A stretch of 64,000 bases of DNA from Bacteroides sp. MSB163. Its GTDB lineage: Bacteria; Bacteroidota; Bacteroidia; Bacteroidales; Bacteroidaceae. Positions 19,269-28,218 of this stretch are shown one piece after another. Positions within the stretch are counted from its first letter, which is position 1; each line of letters opens with the position of its first letter. Made by a program: the position numbers and the translations under genes. Location: assembly GCF_036416795.1 (NCBI RefSeq), contig NZ_CP143867.1, forward strand, positions 3,836,001 through 3,900,000. The letters run 5' to 3'. The notes under the pieces were generated by a model. It worked only from the letters and a program-made list of their open reading frames with translations. It was not told the DNA's origin and ran no database searches.

Positions 19269-21773
19269 ATGAGAAGTATATTAAAAGCATCCACACTGGA
19301 AAGCAAGTTTCCCATCATGGCGGTGGAACACGGCTGCATCGTCAGCAAGGACGCCGACATCACGGTCGCTTTCCGGGTCACACTGCCGGAAGTGTTTTCG
19401 GTATCATCCGCAGAATATGAGGCTATGCACGCCACATGAGCGAAGGCAATCAAGGTGTTGCCGAACTATTCAATCCTGCACAAACAGGATATTTTCATCA
19501 CGGAGAAATACGAGCCGGACATCCGCCGGGACGAACTCAGCTTTCTCTCCCGCAGTTTTGAACGCCACTTCAACGAACGTCCCTACCTGCACCACGCCTG
19601 CTACCTGTTCCTTACCAAGACCACCAAAGAGCGCTCCCGGCAACAAAGCAACTGGAACACGCTCTGCCGTGGTTTTCTGGTTCCGAAGGAGATAAGGGAC
19701 AAGGAAACGGTGGAGCGTTTCATGGAAGCGGTGGGACAGTTTGAAAGTATCGTTAACGACAGCGGACTTATCAGGCTGGAACGGCTGACCACGGAAGAGA
19801 TTACGGGAACGGAAAACGAACCGGGTATTATCGAACGGTACCTTACGCTCTCGGCAGACGGAACCACCATGTTGCAGGACATGCAATTGAATCCGGACGA
19901 GATGCGTATCGGTGACAAGCGGCTCTGCCTGCATACACTTTCCGACCTCGATGACCTTCCGGGTAAAGTTAAAACGGACGGGCGGTACGAACGCCTCTCG
20001 ACAGACCGCTCGGACTGCCGTTTGAGTTATGCCGCCCCCGTGGGCGTAATGCTACCCTGCGACCATATCTACAACCAGTGGATATTCATAGATGACAGTA
20101 ACGAAAACCTTTCCCGTTTCGAGAAGGCGGCAAAGAACATGCAGTCGCTTTCCCGGTACAGCCGCAGCAACCAGATAAACAAGGAGTGGCTGGACGAATA
20201 CCTGAATGAAGCGCATACCAATGGATTGCAGTCGGTGCGCTGCCATTGCAACATCATCGCATGGGCGGAAAACGGGGATGAGCTTCGGCGGGTGAAGAAC
20301 GACGTGGGCAGCGCACTGGCGCTGATGGAATGCACACCCCGTCATAACACCACCGACCTGCCGGTCCTCTACTGGGCGGGCATACCGGGAAACGAGGCGG
20401 ACTTCCCTTCGGAAGAAAGCTTCTACACGTTCACCGAGCAGGCACTATGCTTCTTTACGGCAGAAACCTGCTACCGGAACTCGCTCTCCCCCTTCGGCCT
20501 GCGCATGGTGGACCGGCTGACGGGAAAGCCCGTCTTCCTCGACATATCGGACCTGCCCATGAAAAAGGGGGTGGTGACCAACCGGAACAAGTTCATCCTC
20601 GGCCCGTCGGGCAGCGGAAAGAGCTTTTTCACCAACCATATGGTAAGGCAGTATTGGGAACAAGGCACGCATATCCTGCTGGTGGATACCGGAAATTCGT
20701 ACAAGGGACTCTGTGACCTGATACATCAGAAGACCGGAGGGGACGACGGGGTTTATTTCACCTACCAGGAAAATGACCCGATTTCGTTCAATCCGTTTTT
20801 TACACAGGATTACCGGTATGAGATCGAGAAGCGGGACAGCATCAAGACACTGATTCTGACCTTATGGAAAAGAGAGGACGAGCCGCCCCGACGCTCGGAA
20901 GAAGTGGCGCTCTCGAATGCCGTCAGCCTGTATATCGAAAAGATAAAGAAGAACCGGAAGATAAAGCCGAATTTCAACTCGTTCTATGACTTTGTAAGGA
21001 AGGACTACCGCAAGGTACTGGCAGACAAGAACGTGCGGGAGAAGGACTTTGATGTGGACGGTTTTCTGAATGTGCTGGAACCCTATTACAAGAACGGTGA
21101 ATACGGGTATCTGCTGAACTCGGACAAGGAACTGGACTTATTGAACAAACGGTTTATTGTATTTGAGTTGGATGTCGTGAAGGATAATCCAATCCTCTTT
21201 CCGGTTGTCACCATCATTATCATGGAGACGTTCATTAATAAAATGAGACGTTTGCAGGGTATCCGTAAGATGATACTGATTGAGGAAGCCTGGAAGGCAA
21301 TCGCACGTGAAGGGATGGCAAACTACATCCGCTATCTCTTCAAGACGGTCAGAAAATTCTTCGGCGAAGCGGTTGTGGTGACGCAGGAAGTGGACGACAT
21401 CATATCGAGTCCGGTTGTAAAGGAGACAATCATCAACAATTCGGACTGCAAGATACTGCTTGACCAAAGGAAGTACCAGAACAAGTTCGACCAGATACAA
21501 AACCTGCTCGGTCTGACGGACAAGGAACGCTCACAGATACTTTCGATCAATCTTGCCAATGCAGCCAACCGCAGGTACAAAGAGGTCTGGATAGGGCTTG
21601 GCGGCACGCAAAGTGCAGTGTACGCAACGGAAGTCTCGGACGAGGAGTATATATGCTATACGACTGAAGAGTCTGAAAAACTGGAACTTACCCGCCTTAC
21701 GGAAAAGCTGGATGGAAACATCGAGCTGGCTATCAAACAGCTTGCCGAAAGCAAACGGCAGGAAAACAAGTAA
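19269..21773 (+). CDS. traG: TraG, VirB4-type conjugation ATPase, one in-frame TGA
   Basis: 834 codons if read through. Walker A LGPSGSGKSFFTNH lies at about residues 450-463, and a Walker B ILIEEAWKAI near 670; the C-terminal FDQIQNLLGLTDKERSQIL block is typical of Bacteroidales TraG. It energises assembly of the mating channel. TGA is at codon 57 (19437-19439) in YEAMHAT-x-AKAIKVLP, a conserved family position that carries Trp in homologues (HSxWxKAIKVLP). It is the first Trp codon; about nine later ones are TGG. As a stop it would leave a 56-residue stub; ATG or GTG restarts downstream would lose conserved sequence. Stop TAA. Confidence 0.9.
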
Positions 21774-21795
21774 CCATATTAATCTATAGACAACA

Positions 21796-22203
21796 ATGAG
21801 TAAGAAAGATTTATTAAGCCAATGCAGGGAAGCACTCGGAGATGCTACCCTGACCAATCTGGATCTGCTGAACCTGATCGGGGAAATGAAGAAGGAACTG
21901 GAACACGACCGCATCTGCGGTCACTGAATGAACAAGGAAGGCGGCTCCACGCTGACAATCCGTAAATCTAACCACGTGACGGACGGATTCAAGGGATACA
22001 AGGCTACGCTGTTCGCCGGAGAAATGAGTTATACCGAAATCAATATCCCGCTTCGGAAAGGGGACGACCTTTTCCTGCACGGGAACAAGGATGCCGGATG
22101 TATCGGGTATTTCAGCGGAAGCGAGGTATTGCTGTTCGGCTGTTACGGACTGTTTGCCCGTGATGACGACAGCCGGTATTTACTTACCAAAGAAAGGAGA
22201 TAG
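21796..22203 (+). CDS. DUF3876-type protein, one in-frame TGA
   Basis: 135 codons if read through. An N-terminal helix (MSKKDLLSQCREALGDATLT) is followed by a small beta-rich domain (NKEGGSTLTIRK, ATLFAGEMSYTEINIPL, GYFSGSEVLLFGCYGL). This fits DUF3876, encoded between traG and traI in CTn elements. TGA at codon 44 (21925-21927) is in ICGH-x-MNKEGG; a G-x-W-x-N-x-x-G pattern is expected, so Trp is likely, and it is the only Trp codon. A shorter protein could start at the ATG right after the TGA (21928). Stop TAG. Confidence 0.75.
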
Positions 22204-22207
22204 ACGC

Positions 22208-22837
22208 ATGAAAAAGAGAATGATAATTTTATTCATGGCACTACTGTCCCTTTCGGTGACAAGCAAAGCACAATGGGCAGTGATAGACCCTACGAACCTT
22301 GCTCAAGGCATTGTAAACTCGGCCAATGAAATTGTACAGACTTCCACAACGGCACAGAACATGTGAAGTAACTTTCAGGAGACTGTAAAGATTTACCAGC
22401 AGGGAAAGGCCTACTACGACGCTTTGAAATCTGTACACGATCTCGTAAAAGGGGCACGCAAGGTACAACAGACTATCCTTCTGGTAGGTGACATCAGCGA
22501 TATTTACGTGACTAATTTCAATACGATGATGGGCGACCCGAATTTTACCGTGGAAGAACTCTCGGCCATTGCTTTCGGGTATAACCGGTTGCTTGAAGAA
22601 AGCAGCAACCTGCTGCTGGACTTGAAGGAAGTGACCACGGCTACCGGACTCTCGATGACCGACAAGGAACGGCTGGACATCATCAACCGGATATATGGCG
22701 AAGTGCTGGAATACAAGAACCTGACATGGTACTATACCCGAAAGAATATCGGCATATCGTACCTGCGCAGCAAGAAGAAGGGGGATTCCCAGCGGGTGCT
22801 TGCCCTGTACGGGACACACGACCAGCGTTACTGGTAA
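22208..22837 (+). CDS. traI: TraI, DUF4141 (VirB5/TrbJ-like), one in-frame TGA
   Basis: 209 codons if read through. Signal peptide MKKRMIILFMALLSLSVTSKAQ is followed by a helical periplasmic protein: VKIYQQGKAYYDALKSVHDL, VQQTILLVGDISDIYV, ELSAIAFGYNRLLEE, and the C-terminal end DQRYW. TGA at codon 53 (22364-22366) is in TTAQNM-x-SNFQETVK. Homologues I recall have Val or Ile here, so Trp is plausible but not required; TTA to TGA is another single step. Three other Trp codons are TGG. Stop TAA. Confidence 0.8.
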
Positions 22838-22864
22838 TCATTCATCATTAAAAAAAGATAGACT

Positions 22865-23878
22865 ATGGTATTACTATCAATAGACTGGACGAACCTGCAT
22901 GAGTTGCTGCGTTCGCTTTACGATGAAATGATGCCGCTGTGCGAGGATATGGCAAGCGTGGCAAAGGGAGTGGCCGGTATAGGTGCCCTGTTCTACGTGG
23001 CGTACCGGGTGTGGCAGTCCCTTTCAAGGGCGGAAGAGATAGACGTGTTCCCGCTTTTCAGGCCGTTTGTGCTGGGGCTTTGCATCATGTTTTTCCCCAC
23101 AATGGTACTGGGTACAATCAACGGGATTCTTTCCCCCGTATGCAGTGCCACTTCCTCACTGGTGGAACAGCAGACTTTCGACATGAAAAAGTATCAGGAA
23201 GAAAAGGACGAACTGGAACGGGAAGCGATGCTCCGTGACCCGGCAAAGGCTTTCCTTGTGAGTGATGAGGAATTTGACAAGAAGATAGACGAGCTTGGCT
23301 GGTCGCTGGGGGACATGGACACGATGATAAACATGTACGGGCAGAAGGCGGTGTATGACATGGGGGAAAAAGTACGGCAATGGTTCCGCGAACTGTTGGA
23401 ACTGTTCTTTCAGGCAGCCTCGCTGCTGATAGACACGCTGAGGACTTTCTTTCTGATTGTCCTTTCCATACTGGGGCCAATCTCTTTTGCGCTGGCCGTC
23501 TATGACGGATTCCAGAGTACGCTCACCACATGGCTGTCACGCTATATCTGTATTTACTTATGGCTGCCCGTGGGTGACCTGTTCGGTGCTATCCTCTCAC
23601 GCATACAGATTCTGATGTTGCAGCAGGACATCAAGCAGATGCAGGACCCGACATTCATACCAGACGCATCGGGCAGTGTGTATTGTATATTCATGATTAT
23701 AGGTATCATCGGTTATTTCTGCGTTCCCACGGTGTCCTCATGGATTATTCAGGCAGGCGGTGCGGGAGCTTACGGGCAGAAGGCCAACGGTGCCGGGAAA
23801 ATGGCCGGAAACGGTGCGGCGGCAGTCGGTGGGGCAGTCGGTGGATCGGTAGCCGGACGCATCAAGAAAATGTTCTAA
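22865..23878 (+). CDS. traJ: TraJ, VirB6-like polytopic membrane protein
   Basis: 337 residues with several membrane segments: around 35-50, 63-80 (FVLGLCIMFFPTMVLG), 185-215, 225-245 and 275-300, and a Gly/Ala-rich tail (GAGAYGQKANGAGKMAGNG). It is the TrbL/VirB6-like channel component in the usual place between traI and traK. It has at least six Trp codons (DWTNL, VWQSL, GWSLG, QWFRE, TWLSR, LWLPV, SWIIQ), all TGG, so it is a non-interrupted gene inside the block. Stop TAA. Confidence 0.85.
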   Translation: MVLLSIDWTNLHELLRSLYDEMMPLCEDMASVAKGVAGIGALFYVAYRVWQSLSRAEEIDVFPLFRPFVLGLCIMFFPTMVLGTINGILSPVCSATSSLVEQQTFDMKKYQEEKDELEREAMLRDPAKAFLVSDEEFDKKIDELGWSLGDMDTMINMYGQKAVYDMGEKVRQWFRELLELFFQAASLLIDTLRTFFLIVLSILGPISFALAVYDGFQSTLTTWLSRYICIYLWLPVGDLFGAILSRIQILMLQQDIKQMQDPTFIPDASGSVYCIFMIIGIIGYFCVPTVSSWIIQAGGAGAYGQKANGAGKMAGNGAAAVGGAVGGSVAGRIKKMF

Positions 23879-23908
23879 ACGTATCACTTAAAAAAACAGA
23901 AAGAAGAC

Positions 23909-24532
23909 ATGGAGTTCAAATCATTAAAAAACATCGAGACATCGTTCCGGCAGCTACGGCTGTTCGGAATGGTATTCCTGGGAGTATGCGTACTGGTAAC
24001 GGTCTTTGCCACCTGAAAGGCATACGAGTTTGCCGAGGCGCAACGGCAGAAAATCTATGTACTGGACAGCGGAAAATCGCTGATGCTGGCACTTTCGCAG
24101 GACGTGCAGCAGAACCGCCCCGTGGAAGCGAGGGAACATATCAGACGTTTCCACGAACTGTTTTTCACCCTGTCACCGGACAAGAGCGCCATTGAAAGCA
24201 ACATCCAGCGTGCCCTTTACCTTTCGGATGAAAGTGCCATCGGTTACTACCGGAACTTGCAGGAGAAAGGCTACTTCAACCGGATGATCGCGGGAAACAT
24301 CTCGCAGACGCTGACGGTGGACAGCATACAGGGGAATTTCAACAGTTATCCATACGAGATGAAGACCTATAGCCGGCAGCACATCATCCGTTCGAGCAGC
24401 GTTACCGAAAGGTCGCTTGTCACCACCTGCCGTCTGAGGAATGTAACCCGGAGCGACAACAATCCGCAGGGCTTTCTGATAGAGAGTTTTACCATCATCG
24501 AAAACAGGGACATCGGACAGTATGAAAGATAA
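23909..24532 (+). CDS. traK: TraK, VirB8-like protein, one in-frame TGA
   Basis: 207 codons if read through. Starts MEFKSLKNIETSFRQLRLFG, with one membrane span (about 18-38) and a periplasmic domain (KIYVLDSGKSLMLALSQDV, REHIRRFHELFFTLSPDKSA, NVTRSDNNPQGF). TGA at codon 36 (24014-24016) is in TVFAT-x-KAYEFAEAQRQK. The family has W-x-x-Y-x-F-A at this spot as I recall, and this is the only Trp codon. The stop TAA lies inside the start of traL (11-bp overlap), so translational coupling to traL would fail if ribosomes left at the TGA. Confidence 0.85.
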
Positions 24533-24812
24533 CGGTATAAAAAAGGTCTTCCACTCGTTCAGAACGGAGAAAGACCGATATATAATAAAACTCCGCAGGC
24601 GGTGGCAACGGCTGAGCTACCGGCAGCAAAGGATTATCATCCTTTACCTGCTCGGACTCTTCGCCGCCATCGACCTTGCCTACATCGTGGGCGGTTTCTG
24701 CGGGACAGACAAATTTCCGATTGAGGTACAGCATCTCCAAAGGATTGCGCTTCCCCAAACGGACAGTATCCAACCATTAAAAAACAATGTATCCAATGAC
24801 ACAATCCGATAA
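24522..24812 (+). CDS. traL: TraL, DUF3989 membrane protein
   Basis: 96 residues. A basic N-terminal part (RIKLRRRWQRLSYRQQ type) is followed by one membrane segment (IIILYLLGLFAAIDLAYIVGG, about 44-64) and a short polar tail. Matches DUF3989/TraL of the CTnDOT family. It overlaps both traK (11 bp) and traM (26 bp). Its single Trp is TGG. Stop TAA. Confidence 0.8.
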   Translation: MKDNGIKKVFHSFRTEKDRYIIKLRRRWQRLSYRQQRIIILYLLGLFAAIDLAYIVGGFCGTDKFPIEVQHLQRIALPQTDSIQPLKNNVSNDTIR

Positions 24813-26064
24813 GAAAGAAGAAAAGAATAAAAAAACGCAGAAAGCGGAACCTGCATCCGAAAAGGAGAAGAAGTTAAACCGCAAGGTTACCGACAAACTG
24901 AAATTCTATGGCGTGGTGACATTCCTCTCCCTGCTTTGCGCCGGGTTCATCTGGTTTATCTTCAAACCGGACACACCCGAAACGGTGGAAGGAATGGCGG
25001 GAATCAATACGACGATACCCGACGCTATCGCACCGGAGACGATGGCCGACAAACAGAAGGCTTACGAACTGGAAGAAATGAAGAAACGCAGGCAGGAGAA
25101 GGTAAGAACCTTGCAAGATGTGGCCGGGGGCTATCTGACACCGGACACAACGGACGGGCTGAAACCGGAAGAAGATGTACCGAAAGCGGATGCTATCCGG
25201 GAGTTCAGAGAAAAACAGCGGCAGATTTCAAGGCAGATCACCTCGTTCTATCAGGAACCGAAGGAGAGTCCGAAGGTGGACGAACTGGAACGGCAGGTGA
25301 AGGAGCTTAACGAAAAGCTGGAACGCGAACGGAAAGGACAAGACCCGCTGGAACTGATGGAAAAGTCGTATGAGATGGCGGCACGCTATTTCCCCGGACA
25401 GACGGGGGGACAGGTGAAAAACATACAGCCTGCGGGCGTTACGGGCGGTTCATCCGGCAATCCTGCCGCCATAGCTGCCGGACGTGCCACGGAGAATGTG
25501 GTTTCGTCACTGGCCGTACCTCCGATACCCGACACGATACCCCGCAATTACGGTTTTGCCACGGCCGTGGGCGGCGGACAGCTTGCCGGAGCCAATACGA
25601 TACGTGCCTGCGTGGCTGAAGACCAGACAGTGACCACCGGAGCATGACTGAAGTTCCGGTTGCTGGAACCGCTGCAAGTGGGCGGTGTGCTTGTACCTGC
25701 CAATACTCCGCTATATGGTACGGTGCGTATCGAAGGGCAGCGGATGGCAGTCACGGTAAACTCCATAGAGAGTGGCGGGAATATCCTGCCGGTGGAACTA
25801 ACGGCTTACGATATGGACGGGCAGGCCGGACTTTTCGTTCCGAATACAGCGGAACGTACCGCCATGAAAGAAGCCGCTGCCAATATCGGGGGCAGTTTCG
25901 GAACAAGCATCTCGTTCGCACGCAGTGCCTCGCAACAACTCGTCATGGACGTGACAAGGGGCGTGCTTGGCGGCGGATCACAATATCTGGCCACAAAGAT
26001 GCGTGAGGTGAAGGTGGCTGTGAAAGCGAATTATCAACTTTTATTAATATCCAAAAAGCAGTAA
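24787..26064 (+). CDS. traM: TraM, VirB10-like scaffold protein, one in-frame TGA
   Basis: 425 codons if read through. Cytoplasmic Lys/Glu-rich N-terminus, one membrane span (FLSLLCAGFIWFIF, about 44-58), a long charged coiled region (about 85-190) and a C-terminal VirB10-like beta domain (GGVLVPANTPLYGTVRI, GNILPVELTAYDMDG, KEAAANIGGSFGTS). TGA at codon 287 (25645-25647) falls in TVTTGA-x-LKFRLLEPL at the start of that domain. It is the only gene whose TGA is not near the 5' end. Arg (CGA) or Trp are both plausible. The ATG at 24796 is an alternative start. Stop TAA. Confidence 0.8.
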
Positions 26065-26068
26065 TCAG

Positions 26069-26968
26069 ATGAAGACAAGAATTATTTTATCATTAGTAAT
26101 GCTTTTAACCGTATTGTCGGTAAAGGCGCAGGAACCGGTGGAAACAAAGATTTTCCCCACCAACCAGATTATCTCACCGCATAAGATTGAGGTGACTTTT
26201 CAGAAAACCGTACATATCCTTTTCCCTTCCGAAGTGAAATATGTGGATTTGGGTTCGTTCGACATCATAGCGGACAAGGCCACGGGAGCGGAAAATGTAA
26301 TACGCATCAAGGCGGCGGTGAAAGGTTTTGAAGGGGAAACGAACTTCTCCGTCATCACTGCCGACGGTTGTTTCTATTCTTTTAATGTGGTTTATAAGGA
26401 CGAACCGGCCTGGCTTTCCATTGAGATGGAAGACTGGCTCCGGGACAATCCCGAAGGCGGGATTGCGGGCGACCGCATGTTCGTGAAGCTGAAAGAACTC
26501 GGCGGGGAGACACCGCTGGTGGTGAACCGTATCATGTACACGCTGTATAAGAAGAACAAAAGGGACATCAGGCATGTCGGTTGCAAGAAGTACGGCATAC
26601 AGACACTGCTCAAAGGGCTTTATATCAACAATGACCTGCTGTACCTGCATACTTCCCTGCGCAACAGTTCGGATATATCGTTCGACATTGACTATATCCG
26701 TTTCAAAATTATCGACAAGAAGGTGGCCAAGCGCACGGCCATGCAGGAGAACTTCATAGAACCGGTAAGGACATACAATCGTCTGACAACGGTGGACGGA
26801 AAAGCCACGGTACGTAACATATTCGTGCTGCCAAAACTTACCTTGCCGGATGACAAACTGCTCGTCGTGGAGGTTTACGAAAAGGGCGGTGCCCGTCACC
26901 AGTCGTTCCGCATAGAGAACACAGACCTTGTGGCGGCAAAACCAATCAGTGAACTGCATCTGAAATAA
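26069..26968 (+). CDS. traN: TraN, DUF4138 (VirB9-like) periplasmic protein
   Basis: 299 residues: signal peptide MKTRIILSLVMLLTVLSVKA, then a beta-rich domain (TNQIISPHKIEVTFQKTVHILFP split over two strands) and a C-terminal domain (RHVGCKKYGIQTLLKGLYI, LVVEVYEKGGARHQSFRIEN). It is the DUF4138 outer-membrane-complex partner of TraM. Its Trp codons (PAWLS, DWLRD) are TGG and the frame is intact. It begins four bases after the traM stop. Confidence 0.85.
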   Translation: MKTRIILSLVMLLTVLSVKAQEPVETKIFPTNQIISPHKIEVTFQKTVHILFPSEVKYVDLGSFDIIADKATGAENVIRIKAAVKGFEGETNFSVITADGCFYSFNVVYKDEPAWLSIEMEDWLRDNPEGGIAGDRMFVKLKELGGETPLVVNRIMYTLYKKNKRDIRHVGCKKYGIQTLLKGLYINNDLLYLHTSLRNSSDISFDIDYIRFKIIDKKVAKRTAMQENFIEPVRTYNRLTTVDGKATVRNIFVLPKLTLPDDKLLVVEVYEKGGARHQSFRIENTDLVAAKPISELHLK

Positions 26969-26984
26969 TAACCTATATAATATA

Positions 26985-27575
26985 ATGTATATGCAAAGAA
27001 TACTATTCATACTGACAGTTGCCGTGTTGTCGCTCTTTGCGGGCGAAGCACACGCGCAGCGTGACCTGCCGGGACAGACAGGCATACAGTTCACATCGGG
27101 CGGGGTGAATCATTTCCTTTCATGGAAGAGTGGCGGCGAACGCCACTACTTCACCTCGCTGGCCTTTACACATTCCAACCGTAACCGTACCTACTGGCTG
27201 TATGGTCTGGATTATCAGATAAAGGAGTACACCTACGAAAATAAGGCAATACCCAAAGCGCAGTTCACGGGGGAACTCGGTTACTTTATTCCCGTATTGT
27301 CGGACAAGGGCCGGAACGTCTGTTTCCGTATCGGACTTTCCGTTTTGGGCGGCTTCGAGACAGTCAACTGGGGAACCTCCCTGCTTCCTGACGGGGCGGC
27401 AGTGACAAACGGTGACTGCTTTATTTATGGCGGCGGCCTGACGGCGGCTTTCGATGTCTGGCTGACAGACCGGATTATCCTGCTGATGCAGGTGAAGGAA
27501 AGGGCGCTGTTCGGAACGGATGCGGGTAACTTCCATACCCAGATAGGATTGGGCGTTCGCCTTATTATTAACTAA
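26985..27575 (+). CDS. traO: TraO, outer-membrane conjugation protein
   Basis: 196 residues with a signal peptide (ILFILTVAVLSLFAGEAHAQ) and a small beta-barrel-like body rich in alternating hydrophobic residues, ending in VRLIIN. Matches the TraO family between traN and traP/traQ. Translation may start at the second Met (26991). Intact frame, Trp codons TGG, stop TAA. Confidence 0.8.
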   Translation: MYMQRILFILTVAVLSLFAGEAHAQRDLPGQTGIQFTSGGVNHFLSWKSGGERHYFTSLAFTHSNRNRTYWLYGLDYQIKEYTYENKAIPKAQFTGELGYFIPVLSDKGRNVCFRIGLSVLGGFETVNWGTSLLPDGAAVTNGDCFIYGGGLTAAFDVWLTDRIILLMQVKERALFGTDAGNFHTQIGLGVRLIIN

Positions 27576-27600
27576 TAAAAAGAGAAAGGAGAAACAAAAA

Positions 27601-28062
27601 ATGAAAAACGTATTATATATATGTATAGGCGCACTGCTTGCGGCGCTGGCCTTCAGTTCTTGTAACGACGGGATAGACATCCGGCAGGATTATGATTTCA
27701 GCCTCTCGTCATGGTATCTGCAAAAGCAGATTGCAACGGGTGAAACGGTGGAGATACGCTTTTATCTTGACCGTGAAGGGGACTATGAAAAGGCGGAGTA
27801 TGAAATAGGTTACATTCAGATGGAAGGCAAGGGAGAGGTGTCCGACAGTGAAGGCATAAAACTTGTGAACCGGGAAGTGAGGCCGCTGACAGAGGTGCCG
27901 GGACTGGATACGGAAAATCCGGTGAAGCAGGTATTCACCCTCTTTTACCGTTCGACAAGCGCCAGACGTTCGGAACTGAAATTCTTTGTCCGGGATAATT
28001 TTGGCAGGGAAAGAGAAATGACGGTGACGTTCGATTTAGAAAGCACTACGGCAAAGGAATAA
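27601..28062 (+). CDS. traQ: TraQ, DUF3872 lipoprotein
   Basis: 153 residues. The lipobox-like AFSSC places Cys at about residue 20, and an Ig-like beta domain follows (DYDFSLSSWYLQKQIATGE, VEIRFYLDREGDY, LKFFVRDNFGRERE). This fits DUF3872/TraQ. The usual traP gene between traO and traQ is absent; only 25 bases separate them. Its Trp is TGG and the stop TAA. Last gene of the transfer operon. Confidence 0.8.
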   Translation: MKNVLYICIGALLAALAFSSCNDGIDIRQDYDFSLSSWYLQKQIATGETVEIRFYLDREGDYEKAEYEIGYIQMEGKGEVSDSEGIKLVNREVRPLTEVPGLDTENPVKQVFTLFYRSTSARRSELKFFVRDNFGREREMTVTFDLESTTAKE

Positions 28063-28083
28063 CTGCTACCATTATCTATCAAG

Positions 28084-28115
28084 AAAGACGGTGGGGAAAC
28101 CTATCGTCTTTGTTT
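28084..28115 (+). terminator. Terminator of the tra operon
   Basis: AAAGACG (28084-28090) pairs with CGTCTTT (28105-28111), followed by GTTTT, 22 bases after the traQ stop. A Rho-independent terminator for the transfer operon. Confidence 0.65.
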
Positions 28116-28218
28116 TATGAAATTTGCTTAATGAAAACAAATGAATAAGTAATTGTTCCGGATTGCACAAAATTTGTTTTTATATTTAGCCGGAAGTTAA
28201 TAGTTCAATCATATACGC

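Noticed and set aside
1163..25647. Selenocysteine insertion at the TGA codons
   Set aside because: TGA codons occur in unrelated structural conjugation genes at positions where homologues have Trp, without conserved bacterial SECIS hairpins immediately downstream, and no selA, selB or selD gene is in the window.
1163..25647. APOBEC- or dcm-like hypermutation of a defined dinucleotide
   Set aside because: The bases around the changed G differ from site to site (following base A, C, G or T), all changes are at the third position of one codon, and no TAG or TAA was produced. A mutational source is not fully excluded but does not explain the pattern.
1163..25647. Programmed frameshifting or split genes with separate starts
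   Set aside because: Frames on both sides of every TGA are the same, downstream parts mostly lack ribosome sites and plausible starts, and the split points fall inside conserved blocks.
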